Assembly: GCA_023426625.1 (NCBI GenBank)
Contig: JAFAAJ010000050.1
Span: forward strand, 1-19,922
Length of the DNA stretch: 19,922 bases
Direction of reading: 5' to 3'
Source: Bacteroidota bacterium
GTDB taxonomy: Bacteria > Bacteroidota > Bacteroidia > Flavobacteriales > Weeksellaceae
Shown: in pieces, positions 14,704-19,922 of the stretch
How positions within the stretch are numbered: position 1 is the stretch's first letter
Layout: each line of letters begins with the position of its first letter
Notes under the pieces: generated by a model
Told to the model about the DNA's origin: nothing
Databases searched by the model: none
What the model saw: the letters and a program-made list of their open reading frames with translations, nothing else
Program-made: the position numbers and the translations under genes

Positions 14704-14806
14704 ATCACCGCATTTGGTTTTCAATTATCACCGTATAAAATATTTTGTGGTATCACCCCTTACGGTTTCCTGAAGTACCTAATTTATTATTCCATCAGCA
14801 TCACCG
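14704..14806. promoter_or_regulatory. Cluster of four CGGTGAT direct repeats upstream of csgA
   Basis: On the minus strand CGGTGAT occurs at 14704-14710, 14727-14733 and 14800-14806, with a one-mismatch copy GGGTGAT at 14752-14758. Centre spacings are 23, 25 and 48 bases (about 2 x 24), roughly two helical turns, so all sites would face the same side of the DNA. They lie 95-205 bases upstream of the csgA -7 box, in the 371-base gene-free region shared with the divergent Nudix gene. They look like binding sites for a regulator, but no factor is proven. The rest of 14609-14927 shows no gene I can support. Confidence 0.45.
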
Positions 14807-14927
14807 TTTCCGGTACTCAACATCATCAATATCAGTTACGTGAAAATACGGCAACATCATCGCCGATCCGCTCTACAAGGACTGTTAATTAAATCTTAAG
14901 ACGTATACATTCTTCAATATATATTAC

Positions 14928-14935
14928 TAAATTTG
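14928..14935 (+). promoter_or_regulatory. -7 box (TAAATTTG) immediately before the Nudix gene
   Basis: A full TAnnTTTG match lies only four bases before the ATG at 14940. If used, transcription would begin at or next to the start codon, so the mRNA would be leaderless. A -33 TTG is not seen at normal spacing. Confidence 0.5.
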
Positions 14936-14939
14936 ATGT

Positions 14940-15569
14940 ATGGAAAACTTTGGAAAAGATTTATTGAGGAAAATTAAAAGCGTGGAATTACCCAGAGAAA
15001 ATGCTCATGGAATATTTTCCCCACCCTACCGTCCCGTATTCAGTTACCATGAAATCTTAGCTAAAAACCCCAAATTTGCAGCCGTGAACATCCTGATGTA
15101 CCTCAAAAATAACGAATGGTACTTCCCATTGATCCAAACAACCGTCAATGAACATGACAGGCACAGTGGGCAGATCTCACTACCCGGAGGCAAACGTGAA
15201 GAAATGGATCAGGACTTCGCAGAGACCGCCATACGGGAGACTTCCGAAGAAATAGGAATCGATAAACATTACGTAAGGATTATACGTGAGATGTCTCCTA
15301 TTTATATTCCGCCAAGTAATTTTTATGTTTATCCCTATATCTCCTACACCAAAAAAAATCCGCTTTTCGTTTTACAGCAGACTGAAGCCGTGGAAACTAT
15401 AGAATTCCCTGTCTCCTCATTCTTAAGCCTTTCCGATACTCCGGAGATCATGGCTTTACCGGGTGCAGGAGGACATGAGGTTCCGGTCATCAATTTCAAC
15501 GGATATATAATCTGGGGAGCCACAGCAATGATATTGAGTGAATTCAGCCAGTTGCTGAAAAATATGTAA
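14940..15569 (+). CDS. Nudix hydrolase, CoA pyrophosphatase (NudL/NUDT7) type
   Basis: A 209-residue cytoplasmic Nudix protein. The signature region reads R-H-S-G-Q-I-S-L-P-G-G-K (74-85), followed by R-E-T-S-E-E-I-G (99-106) with the metal-binding Glu residues intact. The spacing from the Gly-Gly to R-E is longer than in standard Nudix boxes. Together with the upstream H-x-G-Q-(I/V)-x-(F/L)-P-G-G element, this is the pattern of CoA-type Nudix enzymes such as YeaB/NudL, which split CoA or acyl-CoA to phosphopantetheine and 3',5'-ADP. Substrate is inferred from that motif. The gene is divergent from csgA. It is followed closely by plsC-like, lipoprotein and mpl-like genes. Confidence 0.87.
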   Translation: MENFGKDLLRKIKSVELPRENAHGIFSPPYRPVFSYHEILAKNPKFAAVNILMYLKNNEWYFPLIQTTVNEHDRHSGQISLPGGKREEMDQDFAETAIRETSEEIGIDKHYVRIIREMSPIYIPPSNFYVYPYISYTKKNPLFVLQQTEAVETIEFPVSSFLSLSDTPEIMALPGAGGHEVPVINFNGYIIWGATAMILSEFSQLLKNM

Positions 15570-15574
15570 CTTTG
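15567..15574 (+). promoter_or_regulatory. Candidate -7 box (TAACTTTG) overlapping the Nudix stop codon
   Basis: TAACTTTG fits TAnnTTTG, and its first three bases are the Nudix TAA stop. It lies 22 bases before the ATG of the acyltransferase gene, so that gene could be transcribed separately. No -33 element is clear. Confidence 0.45.
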
Positions 15575-15596
15575 CAGTACCGTGTTTAATTGAGAG

Positions 15597-16403
15597 ATGG
15601 CGAAGAAGAATATTTTCACCGATGCATTCGGAACACCTTATTTTTTAAAAAGGTTAATTATTTTTATTTTAGGAATTGTTTCTTACAGAAGATTCAACGG
15701 CTTTAATAAACTTAAAATAACCGGTACAGAACACCTTGTGGATCTTCCGGATTCAAATGTGCTGTTCGTTTCCAACCATCAGACCTATTTTGCCGATGTT
15801 GCCGCCATGTATCATGCATTCTGTGCGGTAAACAACGGATATTTAAATACCATTAAAAACCCCATATACCTTCTTAATCCTAAAATAGACTTCTATTATG
15901 TGGCAGCGGAAGAGACCATGAACAAAGGTATCCTTCCCAAGATCTTTAAAATAGCGGGTGCCGTAACGGTAAAAAGAACCTGGAGAGCCGAAGGAAAGAA
16001 CGTCAACAGAATGGTTGATATGAGTGAGGTAGATAATATTATGAAAGCTCTGGACAACGGTTGGGTAGCTACTTTCCCTCAAGGTACTACTTCAGCATTT
16101 GCACAGGGAAGAAGAGGAACCGCCAAACTGGTTAAAAATCAGCGTCCTATTGTAATCCCTATTAAAATTAACGGATTCAGAAGGGCATTCGACAAAAAAG
16201 GACTCCGGGTAAAGGTTACAGGCGTAAAACCTACCATGGAATTCAAAGCTCCTCTTGAAATAGACTATGACAATGAAAATGCCCATGAAATTTTGTTGAA
16301 AATCATGACTGCCATTGAACAGACAGAAGATTTCAACCTATTACACAATTATGATGAAGAACTTAAAGCCAAAAGACTAGAACAAAAGGATTCACATAAT
16401 TAA
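15597..16403 (+). CDS. 1-acyl-sn-glycerol-3-phosphate acyltransferase-like (PlsC family)
   Basis: A 268-residue membrane-associated acyltransferase, expected to acylate lysophosphatidate or a related lipid at the inner membrane. A hydrophobic segment lies at about 19-30. The catalytic block is N-H-Q-T-Y-F-A-D, so His61 and Asp67 are five residues apart rather than the standard four (H-x4-D). The second block is G-A-V-T-V-K-R. The substrate-binding block reads F-P-Q-G-T-T (160-165) where F-P-E-G-T-R is usual, and R-P-I-V-I-P-I follows. Family membership is clear, but the altered motifs may mean a different acyl acceptor. It is 27 bases after the Nudix gene and 11 bases before a small lipoprotein gene. 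Confidence 0.85.
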   Translation: MAKKNIFTDAFGTPYFLKRLIIFILGIVSYRRFNGFNKLKITGTEHLVDLPDSNVLFVSNHQTYFADVAAMYHAFCAVNNGYLNTIKNPIYLLNPKIDFYYVAAEETMNKGILPKIFKIAGAVTVKRTWRAEGKNVNRMVDMSEVDNIMKALDNGWVATFPQGTTSAFAQGRRGTAKLVKNQRPIVIPIKINGFRRAFDKKGLRVKVTGVKPTMEFKAPLEIDYDNENAHEILLKIMTAIEQTEDFNLLHNYDEELKAKRLEQKDSHN

Positions 16404-16414
16404 ATCAACTTAAT

Positions 16415-16852
16415 ATGAAAAGAATAATAGAGATCTTATTCGTAATCATAGTATTAGTTTCATGTAACAGTCAGAAAATATATTCGGATTTTGATATAAG
16501 TTATTCCAGAAGCGGTGGTTATGCCCCGATGTATGAGAATTTGTTGATCAAAGGTAACGATGCGCATTACTTTTTTGAAGGGCAGGGAAAGAAATACAAA
16601 GAAGATTTCAAAATCTCCGATGAGGAACTGAAAAAGCTGGAGAATACACTCTCCGAAAATAATTTCAGAGGTATAGAAGAAGACCGTAAAAAATTATACG
16701 ACAATATCACAACTTCCATCAATATCAAGAAAGGTCCGAATGAAGGAAGCAAAACCGATGCAAGCCTGGTAATGCCGAAGTATAAAACTAACTGGAATAA
16801 TATTATGAATGCATTCCAGGAGATCATTAATAACAATGTTAAAAAACAGTAA
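16415..16852 (+). CDS. Small lipoprotein of unknown function
   Basis: A 145-residue lipoprotein with a short signal and the lipobox L-V-S-C (Cys17). The following residues N-S-Q-K lack an acidic surface-export signal, so it is probably periplasm-facing. The mature part has I-S-Y-S-R-S-G-G-Y-A-P-M-Y-E, then a charged helix-rich region (E-E-L-K-K-L-E) and an N-N-F segment. This layout resembles a small Bacteroidota domain (DUF6438-like), but I am not sure of that. Its stop is five bases before the Mpl TTG start, so it is in the same transcription unit as the envelope genes on each side. No catalytic motif is evident. Confidence 0.72.
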   Translation: MKRIIEILFVIIVLVSCNSQKIYSDFDISYSRSGGYAPMYENLLIKGNDAHYFFEGQGKKYKEDFKISDEELKKLENTLSENNFRGIEEDRKKLYDNITTSINIKKGPNEGSKTDASLVMPKYKTNWNNIMNAFQEIINNNVKKQ

Positions 16853-16857
16853 ATAAG

Positions 16858-18195
16858 TTGAAAGCCCATTTCATTGCCATTGGCGGAAGTGCCATGCATA
16901 ATCTTGCGATTGCATTAAAAGATAAAGGATATCAGGTTACAGGTTCGGACGATGCTATTTTTGAACCTTCAAAATCAAGACTGGAAAACAAAGGGATCCT
17001 GCCTCAGGAAATGGGTTGGTTCCCGGAGAAAATCACTTCCGATATTGATGCCGTAATCCTTGGAATGCATGCTCATCAGGATAATCCTGAACTGGCAAAA
17101 GCAAAAGAACTGGGACTTAAAATATACTCCTATCCGGAGTTTCTTTACGAACAGTCTAAAGATAAAACCCGCGTGGTGATCGCCGGTTCTCACGGTAAAA
17201 CCACCATTACTTCCATGATCCTTCATGTATTGAATTTTCATCAAAAGGATGTGGATTTTATGGTTGGTGCACAATTGGAGGGTTTCGACTGTATGGTAAA
17301 GCTTACTCAGGATAATGATTTTATGGTACTGGAAGGGGATGAATATCTTTCCTCGCCTATCGACCTGCGTTCAAAATTCCTTTTGTATCAGCCGAATATT
17401 GCCTTAATGAGTGGAATTGCATGGGATCATATCAATGTTTTTAAAACATTTGATGATTATGTAGAACAGTTCAGAAAATTTGTGGCAAGTATTACTCCAG
17501 GAGGTGTTTTAGTGTATAATGAAGAAGACTCAGAAGTGGTAAAGGTTGTTGATGGAGCTGAAAATTACTTCAGAAAAATCCCTTACAAAACCCCTGAATA
17601 CGAGATCAACAACGGGAAAGTGTATCTAAAGACTGAAATGGGAGATATTCCGCTTTCTGTTTTTGGTGCTCATAACCTATTAAATATGGAAGGGGCAAGA
17701 CATATTTGCCAGCAACTGGGAATCATGGATGAAGATTTCTATGAAGCGATTATGAGTTTCAAAGGTGCTTCAAAACGTCTTGAAAAGGTGGAAAGAGAAG
17801 ACAAAGGAACTCTTTATAAAGATTTCGCCCATGCTCCAAGCAAAGTAAAAGCTACTGTGAAAGCTTTCCAGGAACAATTCAAGAATGAAAAGAAATACGG
17901 TTTTCTTGAACTTCACACCTATTCAAGCTTAAATCCTGTTTTCCTTGAACAATATGATCACGCAATGGACGGTTTGGACGAAGCTGTTGTGTTCTACTCT
18001 GAAGATGCTTTAAAGATCAAAAGAATGGAGCCTATTTCTCCTGAACTGATCAAAGAAAAATTCAAGAACGAAAATTTAAAAGTTTTTACCAACGCAGAAG
18101 AGCTTCATGCTTATTGGGAAACTTTGGATAAAACTCAGGGAGCATATTTAATGATGAGTTCCGGAAACTTCGGCGGACTGGATTTAACAAAATAA
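16858..18195 (+). CDS. mpl: Mur ligase of the Mpl type (UDP-MurNAc:tripeptide ligase, cell-wall recycling)
   Basis: A 445-residue three-domain Mur ligase. The N-terminal nucleotide-sugar fold has I-G-G-S-A-M (8-13), the ATP loop is G-S-H-G-K-T-T (110-116), and the central domain carries E-G-D-E-Y (159-163), R-S-K-F and W-D-H-I-N-V-F. The C-terminal domain has F-K-G-A-S-K-R-L-E and D-F-A-H-A-P. The D-E-Y followed by R-S-K-F pattern points to Mpl, which links the recycled tripeptide L-Ala-gamma-D-Glu-meso-Dap to UDP-MurNAc, rather than MurC. The start is TTG at 16858: an in-frame stop lies at 16840-16842, and the first ATG (residue 13) would delete the Gly-rich loop. It is the last gene of the unit. 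Confidence 0.9.
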   Translation: MKAHFIAIGGSAMHNLAIALKDKGYQVTGSDDAIFEPSKSRLENKGILPQEMGWFPEKITSDIDAVILGMHAHQDNPELAKAKELGLKIYSYPEFLYEQSKDKTRVVIAGSHGKTTITSMILHVLNFHQKDVDFMVGAQLEGFDCMVKLTQDNDFMVLEGDEYLSSPIDLRSKFLLYQPNIALMSGIAWDHINVFKTFDDYVEQFRKFVASITPGGVLVYNEEDSEVVKVVDGAENYFRKIPYKTPEYEINNGKVYLKTEMGDIPLSVFGAHNLLNMEGARHICQQLGIMDEDFYEAIMSFKGASKRLEKVEREDKGTLYKDFAHAPSKVKATVKAFQEQFKNEKKYGFLELHTYSSLNPVFLEQYDHAMDGLDEAVVFYSEDALKIKRMEPISPELIKEKFKNENLKVFTNAEELHAYWETLDKTQGAYLMMSSGNFGGLDLTK

Positions 18196-18218
18196 TACTA
18201 TTCAGAAGATAATATAAA

Positions 18219-18253
18219 AAGCTGTTTCAATTTGCGAAGCAGCTTCTTTTTTT
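18219..18253 (+). terminator. Terminator of the plsC-lipoprotein-mpl unit
   Basis: AAGCTGTTTC pairs with GAAGCAGCTT (10 bp, one G-U) around AATTTGC, with a T-rich tail after it. It is 23 bases past the mpl stop. Confidence 0.85.
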
Positions 18254-18274
18254 CAGAATACAAAAAACATAATT

Positions 18275-18438
18275 TAACGCAAAGTTTCATCATAATAAAA
18301 CTCAATTTTAAAGAACAAAGAATAGCAACAAAGTTGCTAACTAAGCTCACGGATAAAAAGTCCGCTCTTCAGATCAATTTTTGATCTATACTTTACTTTC
18401 TTAATAATTCAACAGCTTCAAGATTATTCTTTGCGTTA
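18275..18438. repeat. Structured intergenic stretch with short inverted repeats
   Basis: TAACGCAAAG (18275-18284) has its exact reverse complement at 18429-18438. Between them lie TAGCAAC-AAA-GTTGCTA (18323-18339), CGGA/TCCG (18350-18364) and AGATCAA-TTT-TTGATCT (18371-18387), three small hairpins in a row. No gene is visible. The ends share the GCAAAG core with the inverted repeats at 773 and 927. It may be a degenerate MITE-like repeat. I found no target duplication. Confidence 0.45.
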
Positions 18439-18462
18439 TTAAAAATCCGTTTCATATTTAAT

Positions 18463-18488
18463 AAAAAAAGAAGCAACATTATTGCTTC
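18463..18488 (-). terminator. Terminator of the AKR-AlkD-like operon, overlapping the stop codon
   Basis: GAAGCAA (18470-18476) pairs with TTGCTTC (18482-18488). On the minus strand seven T follow (plus-strand A 18463-18469). The stem includes the last codons and the loop holds the TAA stop of the AlkD-like gene. Confidence 0.8.
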
Positions 18489-19180
18489 CTCAGTTCTTTG
18501 TAATGCTTTTTGGCATCTGCATCCAATTTTTCTATTGCATAAGAAAAGGTAGTCGTAGGCATCGTTTTAATATATTTATCCAGAAAGTCCAACAACCTTT
18601 TCGGTGCTTTTTTTCCGGCTTCCCTCACCCAGCTTCCCACAGCTTTATTAACCAACTCATCCGGATCATGCACAAGAATTTCCGCAATCTTAAAAGTATC
18701 ATCCAAATCATTCCTCCTGATAAAAGCATGAGTACTCACAATAGCCGTTCTCCTCTCCCACGGACTTTCAGATGCCGCCAACTGATACAGAATATCTCTT
18801 GGCTTATCAACTAAATATTCACCTACAATATTTCTTGCCGCTCTGTCCACAAAATCCCAGTTATTCAAACGGTCATGACGAAGGATATACAGGTTATAAA
18901 GCTCTTTTTTCCTTTCATCTGAAGTTTTCTTATTTTCAGCCTGAAAATCCATAATACTTACAGCTCCCATTCTAACTTCATAGAAATCACTATCCAGTAA
19001 TTTATTCACCTCATCCAGAGGCATGGCTGAAAATTCCTTTGCCGTATTGAAAACGTGACCGAACTTCACTCCAAAAGCCCGGGTTACGCCATCATTACCT
19101 TTAAAAAACTTTTCAACTTTATTGAGTTCCTTCTCATTAATATAGGTTGAAAGCTTCTCTATGAATTGTTCCGCAGTCAT
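18479..19180 (-). CDS. AlkD-like DNA alkylation repair protein
   Basis: A 233-residue HEAT-like helical-repeat protein of the AlkD type, glycosylases that remove bulky or positively charged alkylated bases. The key block is L-N-N-W-D-F-V-D (105-112), equivalent to the W-D-x-x-D region with the catalytic Asp. A second block is P-W-E-R-R-T-A-I-V-S (140-149), which carries the DNA-contacting Arg. I start at the ATG at 19180; the longer frame to 19240 overlaps the aldo/keto reductase and adds a basic stretch with no family likeness. The reductase stop lies one base upstream, so the two genes are probably translationally coupled. The C-terminus is Lys/Arg-rich. Family call is good; exact substrate is unknown. 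Confidence 0.85.
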   Translation of the reverse strand: MTAEQFIEKLSTYINEKELNKVEKFFKGNDGVTRAFGVKFGHVFNTAKEFSAMPLDEVNKLLDSDFYEVRMGAVSIMDFQAENKKTSDERKKELYNLYILRHDRLNNWDFVDRAARNIVGEYLVDKPRDILYQLAASESPWERRTAIVSTHAFIRRNDLDDTFKIAEILVHDPDELVNKAVGSWVREAGKKAPKRLLDFLDKYIKTMPTTTFSYAIEKLDADAKKHYKELRKQ

Positions 19181-19181
19181 A

Positions 19182-19922
19182 TTAAATATCAGCAATAGAT
19201 CTAAGCATTTTCTCTTCCCAGGCTGGATCTTTCGGATCAAAAAACAATCTTTTCCCTGTATCTAAAGAACGGACAGCATTCATTTCATCTTCTGTCAGTT
19301 CAAAATCAAAGACATTAAAGTTTTCTTCAATTCTGGATGGAGTTACAGATTTCGGAATTACACAAAACCCTTCCTGTAAATGCCACCTCAAAATAACCTG
19401 AGCAACCGTTTTATTGTATTTATCCGCAATGGCTTTTAATGCGGGATTATTTAAAAGTTCAGCATTTCCATTTCCAAGCGGACTCCAGGGTTGGGTAACG
19501 ACATTATTTTCTTTATTGAAAACCTGAAGTTCTTTTTGTTGGAAAACAGGATGTAATTCTATTTGGTTGATGACAGGTTTTACAGTGGAATTTTTAATCA
19601 ATTCATCCAGTTTCTCAACAGGAAAATTACAAACTCCTATCGCTTTAATCTTTCCTTCGTTATACAACTCTTCCATCGCTTTCCAGGCTCCTAAATAATC
19701 ATTGTATGGCCAATGGATAAGATACATATCCAGATAATCCAGCTGCAATCTATCCAATGTTCTTTGGAATGCACCTTTCGCTTTATTATAATCGATATCC
19801 TGAACCCAGAGTTTTGAAGTGACAAACAATTTTTCTCTGTCTATTCCACTATTCTTGATAGCATTTCCTACAGCCACTTCATTAAGATAAATAGAAGCCG
19901 TATCGATCATTCTGTATCCTAC
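19182..19922 (-). CDS. Aldo/keto reductase, N-terminus outside the window
   Basis: The frame continues through the window edge, and only 246 residues are present. It begins V-G-Y-R-M-I-D-T-A, the conserved region after the first barrel strand (usually G-Y-R-x-I-D-T-A). The catalytic tetrad is visible: Asp in I-D-T-A, Tyr in S-I-Y, Lys in V-T-S-K-L-W, and His in Y-L-I-H-W-P. Later motifs include G-V-C-N-F, N-Q-I-E-L-H-P, and V-I-P-K-S for NADPH binding. About 30 N-terminal residues are probably missing. The set resembles the AKR5-type (2,5-diketo-gluconate reductase-like) group, which reduces small carbonyls with NADPH. It is directly upstream of the AlkD-like gene. Confidence 0.92.
   Translation of the reverse strand, partial: VGYRMIDTASIYLNEVAVGNAIKNSGIDREKLFVTSKLWVQDIDYNKAKGAFQRTLDRLQLDYLDMYLIHWPYNDYLGAWKAMEELYNEGKIKAIGVCNFPVEKLDELIKNSTVKPVINQIELHPVFQQKELQVFNKENNVVTQPWSPLGNGNAELLNNPALKAIADKYNKTVAQVILRWHLQEGFCVIPKSVTPSRIEENFNVFDFELTEDEMNAVRSLDTGKRLFFDPKDPAWEEKMLRSIADI

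Noticed and set aside
14641..14880. The CGGTGAT repeats as remains of a decayed second curlin gene on the minus strand
   Set aside because: The spacing is about 24 bases, not the 33 of curlin units. No single frame gives more than one curlin-like motif, and stops interrupt every frame.
14665..14892. A 75-codon plus-strand frame upstream of the Nudix gene
   Set aside because: Its sequence resembles no family, it contains the CGGTGAT operator-like repeats in reverse, and its composition looks like translated non-coding DNA.
19181..19240. The longer AlkD-like start at 19240
   Set aside because: It overlaps the conserved end of the aldo/keto reductase and adds residues with no match to the family.

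Overview
The window looks like a chromosomal segment from a flavobacterium (Bacteroidota), most like Chryseobacterium or a close relative. Three things point there: AT-rich intergenic DNA with repeated TAnnTTTG-type -7 promoter boxes, starts without clear Shine-Dalgarno sites, and gene content such as a full-length proofreading PolA, an HU gene followed by a tiny Arg/Lys-rich protein and RNase G, an Imm22-type protein, and a Bacteroidota-style curli operon. The genus is inferred from protein flavour, not from a marker gene.

Layout. 1-679: the 3' end of a YdeI/OmdA-like gene and an orphan Imm22-like immunity gene. 738-1009: a small non-coding insertion (MITE-like) with 16-bp perfect terminal inverted repeats, a 7-bp target duplication and an internal perfect hairpin. 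1095-3923 (-): polA. 4298-6513 (+): HU, a 29-residue basic protein and RNase G, with two clear terminators. 6608-8016 (+): a secreted PD40 propeller protein overlapping an OsmC-family gene by 4 bases. 8225-8875 (+): an orphan LuxR-type regulator whose receiver domain lacks the phospho-acceptor Asp. 9015-14568 (-): a complete curli (functional amyloid) locus transcribed csgA-csgB-csgE-csgF-csgG-lipoprotein. 14940-18195 (+): a CoA-type Nudix hydrolase, a PlsC-like acyltransferase, a small lipoprotein and an Mpl-like Mur ligase. 18479-19922 (-): an aldo/keto reductase, cut by the window edge, and an AlkD-like DNA glycosylase.

The curli locus is the most interesting part. CsgA is a 24-unit, gap-free ladder of 11-residue hemi-repeats with an ordered charge pattern along the predicted solenoid edges. 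A CsgB-like protein follows, after a hairpin that could attenuate transcription. CsgE carries an extra N-terminal domain that looks like the CsgH/CsgC class of curlin chaperone. CsgG carries a C-terminal segment of about 160 residues that looks like an 8-stranded beta-barrel, and its constriction loop differs from that of E. coli. The last gene encodes a lipoprotein with a putative surface-export signal, a CarboxypepD_reg-like domain, an FNIII-like domain and a TolB/PD40-type propeller. The pseudo-receiver LuxR protein, convergent with the operon, is a plausible functional counterpart of CsgD. A set of CGGTGAT repeats upstream of csgA is a candidate operator.

The remaining genes are mostly housekeeping: DNA replication and repair, RNA decay, nucleoid structure, cell-wall recycling and phospholipid synthesis. 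No tRNA, rRNA, CRISPR array or intact transposase gene was seen.
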